DNA of 64,000 bases from CBDDIP01 sp965229005 (lineage in GTDB: Bacteria; Actinomycetota; Acidimicrobiia; Acidimicrobiales; Ilumatobacteraceae): assembly GCA_965229005.1 (NCBI GenBank), contig CBDDIP010000002.1, positions 310,001 through 374,000 of the forward strand. The letters are read 5' to 3'. How positions within the stretch are numbered: the first letter of the stretch is position 1; the number at the start of each line of letters is the position of its first letter. Below, piece after piece: positions 46,594-56,154 of this stretch. The translations under genes were made by a program, and so were the position numbers. The notes below the pieces were generated by a model, which had not been told where the DNA came from, did no database searches, and worked only from the letters and a program-made list of their open reading frames with translations.

Positions 46594-47427
46594 TCAGCGG
46601 TCGATCTCCACCAGGATGTTGCACGTCTCGATGTCCACCGCGCGGATGACGCTGTCGGTGACCACGACGATCGCCGGTCGGTCGATGTAGACGATCGGTC
46701 CGCCGACGATCGAACCACCGGCGAGGTCGCAGGCGATCGCGGTGGTCTCGATCTGCGGCGTGGTCCCGGAGAAGGCGGTGGCGGCGGTGGTGCCCGGGGT
46801 GGTGCCGGCCGTAGTGCCGTCGGCGGCCGGCGTGGTGGCCGACGGAGCGTTGTTCTCGGACGCGAGCGCGTACTGACGGAGCTCGTCGGGAGTGGTGAAC
46901 CGTGGGTCGCCGGCGCCGGTGATCCCACCGATCGTCGGGCGCGGTGCGCTGTCGGCGACGGACGGCGCTTCGCCGCCGGCACGGGTGTCGGAGTCCTGGG
47001 GGAGCTTGGAGGCGTCGATCGCCTCGGTCGACGACGACTTCATGTCGGAGCCGGTGTTGCTGTTGGCCAACGAGAAGCCGATGACGCCGACGACCGCCGC
47101 CGCGGCTGCGCCGCCGAGCCAGCGGTACGCGCGCCGCTGCTTGGCGCGCACCAGCGCCAGCTGATCGACGGGCGCGGCGGCGACGACCACCGGCTTCGAC
47201 CGGCGGGCGGGTCGTTCCGGGTCGGCGAGCAGGCGGTCGAACTCGGCGAGCGCGGCAGCGATCGCCAGTTCGCGGGACTCCTCCGTGGGCGACGGCACGT
47301 CGGCGAGCTCGGCGCGAATGGCGGTGAGCGCATCGACGATCGATCTCGGCGCGCGGGCCGACCCCTCCAGGATCCCGTCGAGCTCGGCGCTGGCCAGCTC
47401 GACGTCGGGGGAGAGGTCGTCGCTCAT
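46594..47427 (-). CDS. Membrane-bound anti-sigma factor-like protein
   Basis: 277 residues. A cytoplasmic N-terminal part of about 100 residues, one membrane helix (WLGGAAAAAVVGVIGFSLA, about 103-121), then an extracellular Ser/Thr/Ala-rich stretch and a compact C-terminal domain with two Cys (TTAIACDLAGG; VDIETCNILVEID). The zinc-type HxxxCxxC of many anti-sigma factors is missing. The overlap with the sigma factor gene (ATGA) and synteny with the M. tuberculosis sigM-Rv3912 pair support the role of holding the sigma factor at the membrane. Confidence 0.75.
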   Translation of the reverse strand: MSDDLSPDVELASAELDGILEGSARAPRSIVDALTAIRAELADVPSPTEESRELAIAAALAEFDRLLADPERPARRSKPVVVAAAPVDQLALVRAKQRRAYRWLGGAAAAAVVGVIGFSLANSNTGSDMKSSSTEAIDASKLPQDSDTRAGGEAPSVADSAPRPTIGGITGAGDPRFTTPDELRQYALASENNAPSATTPAADGTTAGTTPGTTAATAFSGTTPQIETTAIACDLAGGSIVGGPIVYIDRPAIVVVTDSVIRAVDIETCNILVEIDR

Positions 47428-48017
47428 GGTGCTCCGGTTGGACGTTGCGGGCCCTCGTGCTGGTTCCCGCCCTGCGGGTAGCTCTCGGCATCGAGGCGTC
47501 CGAGTGCACCGGCGAGTGCCCCGCGACCTCGGGCGATGCGGCTCTTCACGGTGCCCACCGGGATGTCCAGGATGCTGGCGATCTCCGCGTAGTCGAGGTC
47601 GCCGACGTCGCGCAGGACGACCGGGAGGCGGAACTCGGTCGGCAATGCGGCCACCGCTGTGTCGAGCGCCATGCGGTCGCCGATGGCGTCGAGGCGCAGC
47701 CCTGCGTCCGGGTCGACGATGTCGCGCGTCACGCCGTCGTCGTTGGTCGGCATGTCGGGGACCGGTCGGCGGCGTCGGCGACGCAGCTCATCGAGGCTGG
47801 CGTTGGTCGCCACGCGGTAGATCCACGTGCCGATCGACGAACGGCCGTCGAACTTCGACAACCCGCGCACGACGGCGATCATCGCCTCCTGCGCCGCGTC
47901 GGCGGCGTCGGCGTCGTTCCCCGTGATCCGCCGGCACACCGCATGGACGCGGTCGTAGTGACGGCGAAGCAGTTGATCGAGCGCCCCGCGGTCTCCCCCT
48001 TGGGCCGCGGTCACCAA
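47424..48017 (-). CDS. ECF sigma factor (SigM-like)
   Basis: 197 residues. Region 2: ALDQLLRRHYDRVHAVCRRITG with the core-binding and -10-reading helices ending KFDGRSSIGTWIYRVATNASLDELRRRRR. Region 4: LPTEFRLPVVLRDVGDLDYAEIASILDIPVGTVKSRIARGR, a clear helix-turn-helix. No further domain, so it is a standard ECF sigma controlled by the co-encoded membrane anti-sigma protein. The start is TTG at 48017 or the adjacent GTG at 48014; no better one exists. Its position beside trxB-trxA-cwlM corresponds to sigM in mycobacteria. Confidence 0.88.
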   Translation of the reverse strand: MVTAAQGGDRGALDQLLRRHYDRVHAVCRRITGNDADAADAAQEAMIAVVRGLSKFDGRSSIGTWIYRVATNASLDELRRRRRRPVPDMPTNDDGVTRDIVDPDAGLRLDAIGDRMALDTAVAALPTEFRLPVVLRDVGDLDYAEIASILDIPVGTVKSRIARGRGALAGALGRLDAESYPQGGNQHEGPQRPTGAP

Positions 48018-48091
48018 CGAGAGATCGTCGAGCGGTGCAGCGATCCGGCGAGGCTACTGGGGCGCCGCCACGCGCTCCCGGCACTTCACGG

Positions 48092-49843
48092 TCAGCCGGC
48101 CGGCGTGAACGTCATCTCGTCGATGCGGCCGCGGTACGGGTTGTTGGCGCAGCCGGCGTCCTTGCCGAGCTCGTTGAACATCACCAGCACGTAGCGCGTC
48201 GGGGTGTCGAGGTCGACCTGGATCGTCTCGGCGGACTCACCATTGGCCTTGCGCACCGCCGGGCCCCAGTCGCTGATCTCGCTGGGGATCGAGTTCGTCG
48301 CGGTGAGCACCTGCACCTGGTACGGGGCGCTGCCGACCTCGACGGAGAACGTGCCGGTGGTGGCGACGCCGAGATCGGCGACGAGTCCGACACCTCCCTT
48401 GCCGCCGAGGAACTTCGACGAGTAGCAGACGGTGGTCCACGCGGTGGAGGCCTTGCCGTCGTGGGCGAGCGAGGCTTGGTCGTCGTTCTCGGTGCCGTCG
48501 TCGCCGTCGGGGTCGTAGGTGGTGACCGCCTGGATCGAGGCCACCGGCACCGGCGGGGTGGTCGCCTGCGCCTCGGGTACGACCGACGTCGGCGGGGTGA
48601 ACGCGCCACCGTCGCCGTCGCCACCGATGGTGATCCACAGGATGGCCCCGACGATGAGCGCGGCGAGCAGCAGTCCACCGACCACCACGAGCGACGGTCC
48701 GTTGCGGTGCTCGAAGCGACGGTTCGGCCGCGGCTTGGGACGACGATCCGAGGTCGGCGTGCGATCGATCATCACCGGTTGGCCGGCCGGACGGCCGGGA
48801 CGTTGCTGGCCGCCGGAACCCGCGGCCGGACGCGGTCCGGCGGGACGCGTGGGCGATTGGCGAGTGGGGGTCGTGCGCACCGCCGGCGCCGACGGGCTGG
48901 GCTGGGTGGGCGTCGCCGAGTTGCCCGACGGCGGGGTGAACCCGCCGGTGTCGTTGCCCAGGTCGGTGGCGCGCGATGCCACCTTGGTGAGCTCGGCGCG
49001 GACCTCGGCGCCCGTGGCGTAGCGCTGCTCGGGGCGGCGCGCCAACAGGCGGTGGATCAACTGGGCGAGTCCGTACGGCAGCGTCGGGCGCAGACGGGTG
49101 AGATCGGTGGGCTCGCGATTCAGTCGGGCGAGCGCGGTGTCGGCGTCGGTCTCGCCGAGGAACGGCACGCGACCGGCAAGGCACTCGTAGAGCACGAGGC
49201 CCAACGAGTACAGGTCGGCACGACCGTCCAACTTCTTGCCGCGCACCTGCTCGGGAGACAGGTACTTCGCGGTGCCCATCATCACGTTCGGACTGGTGAG
49301 GTCCTCGTCGGGCGAGCCGAGGCCCTTGGCGATGCCGAAGTCGGTGAGCAGCACGCGCCCGTCGGGCGTGATGAGGATGTTGCCCGGCTTCACGTCGCGG
49401 TGCACGAGGTCGGCCTTGTGCGCTGCGTCGAGCGCCGACGCGACGCACGCACCGATGTGCATCGTGAGATCGGGGCTCAGCCGCTTCTGCTCGTCGAGCA
49501 GCTGGCGCAGGCTCTTGCCGTTGACGAGTTGCATCACCACGGCCTGCCGACGTTCGCCGCCGATCGTGTCATCTACTGCGTCGTAGACCGCGACGATGTT
49601 GGGGTGGCTCAGTCCGGCGACGGCGATGGCCTCACGGCGGAACCGTTCGGCGACGATCGGATCGGCAGCCAGCGACGGCTTCAGCAGCTTCACCGCGACC
49701 TGTCGCGACAGCGACGTGTCGGTGCCGAGCCACACCTCGGCCATGCCTCCTTGCGCGAGCCGTCGCTCCAGCCGATAGCGCTGGGCGAGCATGGCCGGAG
49801 GAAGCGGTGTGGGGCTGGTGGTGCCCGGGAGCGTTGCAGACAT
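48092..49843 (-). CDS. Membrane Ser/Thr kinase with discoidin-like extracellular domain
   Basis: 583 residues. Hanks-type kinase domain, residues about 22-285: Gly loop LAQGGMAEVWLG, Lys52 in VAVKLL, catalytic HRDVKPGN (148-155), DFG (168-170) and GTAKYLSPEQ, so all catalytic residues are kept. A Pro/Arg-rich juxtamembrane linker (about 300-380), one membrane helix (about 384-406), and an outside domain of about 150 residues (ASLAHDGKASTAWTT; GVGLVADLG; RYVLVMFNEL) typical of F5/8 (discoidin-like) sugar-binding folds. The same kinase-helix-discoidin order forms the C-terminal half of mycobacterial MviN, where the kinase is a pseudokinase. Here there is no MurJ part and the kinase looks active. 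Confidence 0.9.
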   Translation of the reverse strand: MSATLPGTTSPTPLPPAMLAQRYRLERRLAQGGMAEVWLGTDTSLSRQVAVKLLKPSLAADPIVAERFRREAIAVAGLSHPNIVAVYDAVDDTIGGERRQAVVMQLVNGKSLRQLLDEQKRLSPDLTMHIGACVASALDAAHKADLVHRDVKPGNILITPDGRVLLTDFGIAKGLGSPDEDLTSPNVMMGTAKYLSPEQVRGKKLDGRADLYSLGLVLYECLAGRVPFLGETDADTALARLNREPTDLTRLRPTLPYGLAQLIHRLLARRPEQRYATGAEVRAELTKVASRATDLGNDTGGFTPPSGNSATPTQPSPSAPAVRTTPTRQSPTRPAGPRPAAGSGGQQRPGRPAGQPVMIDRTPTSDRRPKPRPNRRFEHRNGPSLVVVGGLLLAALIVGAILWITIGGDGDGGAFTPPTSVVPEAQATTPPVPVASIQAVTTYDPDGDDGTENDDQASLAHDGKASTAWTTVCYSSKFLGGKGGVGLVADLGVATTGTFSVEVGSAPYQVQVLTATNSIPSEISDWGPAVRKANGESAETIQVDLDTPTRYVLVMFNELGKDAGCANNPYRGRIDEMTFTPAG

Positions 49844-49897
49844 GGGATCCGCGGGGAACGCTAGTTGCCCACCCGGTTCCCACGCCGTCAATACGAG

Positions 49898-50749
49898 CTA
49901 CACGGTGAAAGCGACACCGATGGTGCCGCGGCCTGTGTGGCTGCCGACGACGGGACCGATGTCGCCGATGACGATGTCGCCGCTGTAGTGCTGACGGACG
50001 AGCGCGACGAACGCGTCGACGTCGCTGCAGTCGGCCTGCATCACGGCGAGCGTCTGGATCGGACCGGCAGCGGCCATCTTCTCGACGACGAACGCCATCG
50101 CCTTGCTGCGCGTGCGCTGCTTGCCGCCCTCTTCCACCTTGCCGTCGCGCACCTCGATGATCGGCTTGATGGACAGCACGGAGGCGAGCATCGCCTTGGC
50201 GCCGCCGATGCGGCCGCCCTTCTTCAGGTTCTCGAGCGTGTCGAGTGCACCCCACACGTGCGTGCGAGCGGCGAGGTCGGTGGCGTGCGCCTCGACCGAA
50301 TCGAGCGACGCACCGGTGCGGGCGAACCGTGCCGTGTCGAGCACGATCACGCCCTCGCCGAGCGTGGCCGAGCGACTGTCGACGACGCGCACGTCGATGG
50401 TGTCGGCGACGTTGCGAGCGGCGAGCTCGGCCGACTGCATGGTGGCCGAGAGGCCGGCGCTGAGCGAGACGACGACGATGCCGGTGGCACCCTCGGCCGC
50501 CAGGCGGCGATAGGTGGCCTCGAACTGGCCGGGCGCCGGCGCGGCGGTCTCCGGCAGCGCGCTGGACTGCGAGCACTTCGCCCAGAACTCCGACGGCGTC
50601 AGGTCGGCACGGTCGACGTACTCGTGCCCATCGATGCGGATCGTCAACGGGACGATCTCGATGCCGAGCTCGTCGGCCGCCGCTTGCGGCAGATCGCACG
50701 CCGAGTCGGTGACGATGCGGACGGTCGTTTCTCGCGGCGTGTCGCTCAC
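49898..50749 (-). CDS. DegV-family fatty acid-binding protein
   Basis: 283 residues. RIVTDSACDLPQAAADELGIEIVPL at the N terminus and SQSSALPETAAPAPGQFEATY with the two Ser/Thr that hold the carboxylate; VVSLSAGLSATMQSAELAA and GGRIGGAKAMLASVLSIKPII are further signatures. DegV (FakB-like) proteins bind fatty acids and present them to a kinase for phosphorylation. GTG at 50749 overlaps the DUF6049 stop (GTGA). No FakA-type kinase gene is nearby. Confidence 0.9.
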   Translation of the reverse strand: MSDTPRETTVRIVTDSACDLPQAAADELGIEIVPLTIRIDGHEYVDRADLTPSEFWAKCSQSSALPETAAPAPGQFEATYRRLAAEGATGIVVVSLSAGLSATMQSAELAARNVADTIDVRVVDSRSATLGEGVIVLDTARFARTGASLDSVEAHATDLAARTHVWGALDTLENLKKGGRIGGAKAMLASVLSIKPIIEVRDGKVEEGGKQRTRSKAMAFVVEKMAAAGPIQTLAVMQADCSDVDAFVALVRQHYSGDIVIGDIGPVVGSHTGRGTIGVAFTV

Positions 50750-52857
50750 GAGGGGGGCAGGGTACTCGTTGCCGCGTCGGGCGACAGTTCGCCGCCGTTC
50801 GCGCCCTGATCGCCCGGCATGGCGTTGCCGAACGACACCGGGTGCCGGCCGATCACTGCCGCCGCGTCGCGCTTGCGTCGCACGGCGCGCCAGTGCCGGA
50901 ACCACCACGCGGCGAGCATCAGGATCGCCGCGCCGGTGACCAGGTTGCCGAGGCCGCTCAGTGCGTTGAGGCTGGCCGTCAACGCAACGGTCGGTCCGAG
51001 CCGGGCGTGCTCGATGTCGCCCTGTGGCGTGAGCACGTTGAGCGAGACGCCGAAGTCGCCGTTGGTGCGGGCCTCGACGCGCACGAGCACCTCTTGCACG
51101 CTGTGCGGTGGCAGCGTCTCGATCTGATCCGGGTCGGGGAAGCTGAGCTTCGGCGAGTCGAGGACGACGCGGATCTTCAACGGCGTGTCGCTGTCGTTGC
51201 GGAAGTTGAGGCGGATCGTGCTGCTGCGACCGGTGAGGCTGAACGAGAACGGCGTCGGCATGCCGACCGCACTTCGGATCGCTTCGTACTCGGATCGCAA
51301 CCGCCCGGTGATGCTGGCGACCGTGCTGTCGTCGAGCGCGGTGGTCGGCAGGATGGCGATGAACGCTGCCCAGTTCGATGGCCGTTGGTCGCCGTCGGGC
51401 AGCATGCTGCCGGTGCTGGTTGCCTCGGTGGCCAGGTCGGTCTGGGTCTGCACTCGCCCGGTCAGCGCGCTGCTGTCGACCGTGTTCGGCAGCCGCACGA
51501 CGACGTCGTCACCGAGCACCTGCTGGCGCGTCGTACGCGTGGCCACCTGATCGAGATCGGCAGACTGCAGACCCGGCGTGTCGGCGATCAGTTCGGTGAT
51601 CACCGCGAGGGTGGCCGGGTCGGGCACACCGAGGTCGTTGGTGCCGAGCACGATGCTGTGCCGCGCCGCGAGATCGTCGTCGAGGAGCGCTCGCTGTCGC
51701 GCGGCGAGGAGGTCGGCGACCACCTGGATCGCGATCAGCGTCGGGTCCTTGGCGGAGCGCTCCAACGTGTCGGCGATCCGTCGATCGACGATCGCGCCCT
51801 CCAGCTGGGCATCGTCGTCGAGCGCGATCCCGACGAGCTGTGTCGTGTCGGCGAACCCGCCGAGGCTGCCGTCGAGCGACCGGTAGACGTCGGGTGTCAG
51901 CACGAGCAGGCGCGTGCCGAGGTCGCGCAGCAAGGTCGCTCCGGGCGTCGTCACCGTGTGGTCGACGAACTGTGCCGTCCGCACGGTCGGCGCGGGCATG
52001 TCGGCGGCGACGATGTCCTCGCCGTCGCGCAGCCACTGCGTGTACAGCGCGCTCTGCCCAGCGGACGCGGCCACCGAGGGGTCGAGCGGGAGGCTGGTGC
52101 CCGAGATGATCTCGTTGCCGTCCAGCGCGTCGAGCAGTCGGGTGGCCAGGGCGGGGTCGCGCTCTCGCAGCGCGCCGATGACCTTCGGTTCGATGCGCAC
52201 GGCGACCGGGATCGCGCTGGCCTCGAGCCCGTCGGCCAACGCGGCCAGCTCGTCGAGGTCGCCCTGATCGAGGACGACCTCGCCACTGTCGTCGAGGTGC
52301 AGCGGGCGCGTCGTGCCCATCACCAGCGCGACCGACATCGGGTCGTCGACCTCGCCGCTCGTCGGCAGTCGGTTGACGAAGCTGGTGAGCTCGGCCACCG
52401 TGTCGCCCTCGAAGCGCAGCTCGATGGTGAGCGGGTACACCCCGGCGCGCGAGAGCAGCATCGCCGGTGGTGTCAGCGTGTTGGTCTCCACCGGAATGGT
52501 CAGCGTCACCTGGTTCGGTTGGGGACGAACGAGATCGACGACGGGAGCGACGACGAAGTCGACCGTGTTCGGGAAGTCCGGCTCGGACTGCAACGCGGCC
52601 TGCACCGCGTCGCGATCGCTGACGGGTCGGTAGGCGGTGACGACGAGATCGGACGCGTCGAGCGTGGCTGCGTCGAGCGATGCGGGCACGGCCACGGTCA
52701 GCGTGATCTCGCCGGCGGACCTTACGGTGAAGTCCTGCTCGATCAGTGTCAGCCGCAGCGTCGCCGCGCCTCGGGCCGACACCGGCGGTGTGGCAGCGAT
52801 CGTCGGCAGGGCGACGATCGCGAGCGCGATCAGCGCTGGCAACCGGCGACGGATCAC
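50746..52857 (-). CDS. DUF6049 envelope protein (Rv3909-like)
   Basis: 703 residues. An N-terminal signal sequence (RRRLPALIALAIVALPTIAATPP), a large extracellular part with beta-sandwich-like repeats (TIRLNFRNDSDTPLKIRVVLDSP near 555) and one C-terminal membrane helix (LGNLVTGAAILMLAAWWFRHW) with a basic cytoplasmic tail. It fits DUF6049, encoded next to MurJ and sigM in actinobacteria. GTG at 52857 overlaps the GNAT gene stop. Probably a cell-wall-associated protein; function unknown. Confidence 0.82.
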   Translation of the reverse strand: MIRRRLPALIALAIVALPTIAATPPVSARGAATLRLTLIEQDFTVRSAGEITLTVAVPASLDAATLDASDLVVTAYRPVSDRDAVQAALQSEPDFPNTVDFVVAPVVDLVRPQPNQVTLTIPVETNTLTPPAMLLSRAGVYPLTIELRFEGDTVAELTSFVNRLPTSGEVDDPMSVALVMGTTRPLHLDDSGEVVLDQGDLDELAALADGLEASAIPVAVRIEPKVIGALRERDPALATRLLDALDGNEIISGTSLPLDPSVAASAGQSALYTQWLRDGEDIVAADMPAPTVRTAQFVDHTVTTPGATLLRDLGTRLLVLTPDVYRSLDGSLGGFADTTQLVGIALDDDAQLEGAIVDRRIADTLERSAKDPTLIAIQVVADLLAARQRALLDDDLAARHSIVLGTNDLGVPDPATLAVITELIADTPGLQSADLDQVATRTTRQQVLGDDVVVRLPNTVDSSALTGRVQTQTDLATEATSTGSMLPDGDQRPSNWAAFIAILPTTALDDSTVASITGRLRSEYEAIRSAVGMPTPFSFSLTGRSSTIRLNFRNDSDTPLKIRVVLDSPKLSFPDPDQIETLPPHSVQEVLVRVEARTNGDFGVSLNVLTPQGDIEHARLGPTVALTASLNALSGLGNLVTGAAILMLAAWWFRHWRAVRRKRDAAAVIGRHPVSFGNAMPGDQGANGGELSPDAATSTLPPS

Positions 52858-53591
52858 GCCGCGCGCTCGAGCACGTGGAGGTGGTCCGGCATGAGCGTGA
52901 ACCCGGTTCGCTCGTAGAGCGCCAGCGCGGCGACGTTGTCCGTGTGGGTGTTGACGAGCACGCGCTGCACGCGCCAGCGGGCCATCCATCGCAACGAGTC
53001 GACGGTGAGCGCCAGCCCGAGGTGGTGGCCGTGCTCCGACGGGTGGACGGCCAGTCGTTGCAGGAAACCGGTCCGTGCATCGCGGCCGGACACCGCGTAC
53101 CCGGCGAGCACCTTGCTCTGACCGGCGAACGCGCCGCGGGCGCGGTGGCGCGCGGTGGCGTTGCAGATGTCGGTGACACCGACGTCGTCGGTTCCCCACG
53201 TCGGTCCGAACGCGGCGAGGTCGACGGCGGCAGCGTCCGCGTGCGCGGCGGCGAGGAGTCGGTGCGTCGCCGGCATGTCGGCGGGCCCCCGCACCGAACC
53301 GGGATCGGTGTGCTCGAGCAGTGCCAGCTCCTGCGCGGTGGTGAAGCCGTAGCGGTGCAACTCGCCGGCGACGAGCGTGCTGACGGCGCCGGTGCGGATG
53401 GTGTCGAAGCCGGCGTCGGCCAGTTGATCGAGCCAGCGCTGCAGGACAGCCGCCGACGGCAGCTGCGCCTGGCTGTAGAACATGACGTGAGCCGTCGTCG
53501 GTTGGTGAGGCCACGGTCGAACGCGGCACACCGAGCCGCCACCGCGGAGCACCAGCGGTGCGTCAGTCCGGGAGCGGAGCACAGGCCTCAC
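52854..53591 (-). CDS. GNAT-family acetyltransferase
   Basis: Up to 245 residues. The acetyl-CoA motif is FLQRLAVHPSEHGHHLGLALTVDSLRWM (Q/RxxGxG/A-like, degenerate) with VNTHTDNVAALALYERTGFTLM at the C-terminal end, typical of GNAT N-acetyltransferases. The N-terminal 100 residues have no clear motif. The start is uncertain between GTG 53591 and later codons, such as the ATG giving MFYSQAQLP. It heads the gene group GNAT-DUF6049-degV-kinase. Substrate unknown. Confidence 0.78.
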   Translation of the reverse strand: MRPVLRSRTDAPLVLRGGGSVCRVRPWPHQPTTAHVMFYSQAQLPSAAVLQRWLDQLADAGFDTIRTGAVSTLVAGELHRYGFTTAQELALLEHTDPGSVRGPADMPATHRLLAAAHADAAAVDLAAFGPTWGTDDVGVTDICNATARHRARGAFAGQSKVLAGYAVSGRDARTGFLQRLAVHPSEHGHHLGLALTVDSLRWMARWRVQRVLVNTHTDNVAALALYERTGFTLMPDHLHVLERAA

Positions 53592-53635
53592 CAGCCCTGA
53601 CGGTAGCGTCGGGCCGTCCCGCTAGCGTCGTCACG

Positions 53636-54658
53636 GTGACCGTGTTGTTCGCCACCCACGCCGCGTACCTGGAGCACCTGGCCGGTCCCCGGCACCCCGA
53701 ACGGCCGGAGCGGTTGGAAGCGGTGCTGCGTGGCGCACGCAACGGAGGTGTCGCCGATGCGCTGCTGCCACTGGAGCCGGTGGCCGCATCACGCCTCGAT
53801 CTGGAGCGCGTGCACCCGGTCTGGTACCTCGATCGCATCGAGGGGATCTGCGCCGCTGGCGGCGGACGGCTGGACCCCGACACCTACGCCAGCCCCGGCA
53901 CCTGGCGCGCCGCGTCGTTGGCCGCCGGCGCCGGGCTGACGGCCATCGCAGCGCTGCAGCGCGGTGAGGCCGACGTTGCGTTCTGTGCGGTTCGTCCGCC
54001 CGGCCACCACGCGACGCGCGTCGAGTCGATGGGCTTCTGCATCATCTCCAACGTCGCCGTCGCGGCTGCGGCGCTGGCCGATCAGGGCGAGCGGGTGATG
54101 ATCTTCGACTTCGACGCCCACCACGGCAACGGCACCCAAGCGGTGTTCTACGAGGACCCGCGGGTCCTGTTCGTCAGCATGCACCAGTGGCCGCTGTACC
54201 CGGGCACGGGTCGACACGACGAGACGGGCGTGGGCGCGGCCGACGGGACGACGGTGAACATCCCGCTGCCGCCGGACACGACCGGCGACGTCTACCTGCG
54301 TGCCTTCGACGAGGTGATCGCGCCGATCGCCGATCGGTTCGCCCCGACGTGGGTGATCATCTCCGCCGGCTTCGACGCGCATCGCGCCGACCCGATCACC
54401 GACCTCGGACTTGCCGCCGGCGACTACCCGGCGTTGGTGGAGCGCGCGTTCGCGTTGGTGCCGGCGGGTCATCGCCTGGTGATGTTGGAGGGCGGCTACG
54501 ACCTCGACGCGCTGGCCGATTGCTCGGCCGGCGTGCTGCGCACGTTGGTCGGTCTGCCGGCCTCGGTTCCGTCGTCCGAGTCGGCCACGTCCGGTGGGCC
54601 CGGCGGCGAAGCCGTCGACGCCCTCACCGCGTTCTGGCGCGAGCGCGGCTGGTCGTGA
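53636..54658 (+). CDS. Histone deacetylase/acetoin utilisation-like deacetylase
   Basis: 340 residues. RHPERPERLEAVLRG near 20-34, the catalytic His pair in RPPGHHATR, zinc ligands in IFDFDAHHGNGTQ and SAGFDAHRADP, and the GGYDLDALA motif near the end: a complete class II-type deacetylase site. Such bacterial enzymes remove acetyl groups from polyamines or protein lysines. GTG at 53636 gives the normal N terminus. Its stop overlaps the start of the tRNA nucleotidyltransferase gene (GTGA). Confidence 0.9.
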   Translation: MTVLFATHAAYLEHLAGPRHPERPERLEAVLRGARNGGVADALLPLEPVAASRLDLERVHPVWYLDRIEGICAAGGGRLDPDTYASPGTWRAASLAAGAGLTAIAALQRGEADVAFCAVRPPGHHATRVESMGFCIISNVAVAAAALADQGERVMIFDFDAHHGNGTQAVFYEDPRVLFVSMHQWPLYPGTGRHDETGVGAADGTTVNIPLPPDTTGDVYLRAFDEVIAPIADRFAPTWVIISAGFDAHRADPITDLGLAAGDYPALVERAFALVPAGHRLVMLEGGYDLDALADCSAGVLRTLVGLPASVPSSESATSGGPGGEAVDALTAFWRERGWS

Positions 54659-56079
54659 CGCCCGAGCGGTTCCAGCCGGTCTTCGACGAGCTTCGCCCAC
54701 TGACGGACCGCTTCGCCGCGGCCGGACATCGGCTGTTCCTCGTCGGCGGCACCGTTCGCGACCTGTTGATGGGCGTCGATCGCGACATGCTCGACGACTA
54801 CGACGCGACCACCGACGCGCACCCGCCGCAGATCAAGGCCTGCCTGGAGGGGTGGGCGGATGCGATCTGGACGCAGGGCGAGCGCTTCGGCACGATCGGC
54901 GCCAAGAAGGACGGTCGGATCTACGAGATCACCACCCACCGCGCCGAGGCCTACCACGCCGACTCGCGCAAGCCCGACGTCGAGTTCTCCGACCGGATCG
55001 AGGCCGACCTGTCGCGCCGCGACTTCACGGTGAACGCGATGGCGCTGGAGCTCACGTCGCCGTCACCGACGTTGGTCGATCCGTTCGACGGCGCGGTCGA
55101 TCTGGCCACGCGTGTGCTGCGCACGCCGCTGTCGCCGGAGGAGAGCTTCGGCGACGACCCGTTGCGGATGCTGCGCGCGGCTCGCTTCATCGCCCGCTTC
55201 AACTTCCAGCCCACCGACGAGCTCGTCGCCGCGGTTCGCGCGATGCACGGGCGGCTGGAGATCGTCTCCGCCGAACGGATCCGCGACGAGCTCGACCGGT
55301 TGATCACCGTCGACCACCCGAGCACCGGGCTGTGGTTCGCCATCGACACCGGCCTCGCCGACGAGTTCCTGCCGGAGCTGCCGTCGATGCGCCTCGAGCA
55401 GGACCCCATCCACCGCCACAAGGACGTGCTCACCCACACCCTGGCGGTGGTCGAGAACGTGCGGCCGCTGCTCGACGCCCAGGGCGATCCGACGTTCGAC
55501 TTCCGCCTCACCCGGCTGGCCGCGCTGTTCCACGACGTCGGCAAGCCGCGCACGCGCGGCTACCAGAAGGGCAAGGGCGTCACCTTCCACCACCACGACG
55601 CGGTGGGGGCGCGGATGACCCGCAAGCGGATGGAAGCCCTCCGCTACAGCACCCACGACACCGAGGCCGTCACCGAGCTCGTGGCCCTGCACCTGCGGTT
55701 CCACACCTACCAGATGGGCTGGACGGACTCCGCGGTGCGCCGTTACGTCCGCGATGCCGGTCCGCTGCTGGCGGAATTGAACGTGCTCACCCGGTGTGAT
55801 TGCACCACCCGCAACGAACGCAAGGCGGCCACGCTGTCCAAGCGGATGGACGATCTCGAGGTGCGCATCGCCGAGCTCGAGGCTCACGAGGAGCTTGCCT
55901 CCATCCGTCCTGAGCTGGACGGCAACGCGGTGATGACGCTGCTCGGCGTCGGCCCGGGACCGGCGGTCGGCAAGGCTCTGGCGTTCTTGCTCGACGTGCG
56001 CCTCGACGAGGGCTTGCTCGGCGAGGAGAACATTCGCGAAAAGCTCATGGAGTGGTGGAAAGATCACGGTCCGCGCTGA
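54655..56079 (+). CDS. pcnA: CCA tRNA nucleotidyltransferase / poly(A) polymerase family
   Basis: 474 residues. Nucleotidyltransferase head FLVGGTVRDLLMG (about 25-37) with DYDATTDAHPPQ (the DxD carboxylates), SRRDFTVNAMALE, then DDPLRMLRAARFIARF. An HD domain near the middle (ALFHDVGKPRT) suggests phosphohydrolase activity. It adds or repairs the CCA end of tRNAs; in this window tRNA-Ile lacks an encoded CCA. The gene name follows the mycobacterial label pcnA at the same place. Confidence 0.88.
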   Translation: MTPERFQPVFDELRPLTDRFAAAGHRLFLVGGTVRDLLMGVDRDMLDDYDATTDAHPPQIKACLEGWADAIWTQGERFGTIGAKKDGRIYEITTHRAEAYHADSRKPDVEFSDRIEADLSRRDFTVNAMALELTSPSPTLVDPFDGAVDLATRVLRTPLSPEESFGDDPLRMLRAARFIARFNFQPTDELVAAVRAMHGRLEIVSAERIRDELDRLITVDHPSTGLWFAIDTGLADEFLPELPSMRLEQDPIHRHKDVLTHTLAVVENVRPLLDAQGDPTFDFRLTRLAALFHDVGKPRTRGYQKGKGVTFHHHDAVGARMTRKRMEALRYSTHDTEAVTELVALHLRFHTYQMGWTDSAVRRYVRDAGPLLAELNVLTRCDCTTRNERKAATLSKRMDDLEVRIAELEAHEELASIRPELDGNAVMTLLGVGPGPAVGKALAFLLDVRLDEGLLGEENIREKLMEWWKDHGPR

Positions 56080-56154
56080 TACTTGCTGTGCAGGTACGAC
56101 GGGATTCGCGAGCACGACGGGTGCCGCCATGACACATCGCGCGGTGGGAGGCAG

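Noticed and set aside
46578..46595. Fourth upstream parS (CCCACGTGGAACG)
   Set aside because: Only the right half of the site is kept; without the left half it is unlikely to bind ParB strongly.
54187..54654. N-terminal extension of the tRNA nucleotidyltransferase
   Set aside because: The extension is a shifted reading of the deacetylase gene. GTG at 54655 gives the normal family length and overlaps the preceding stop.
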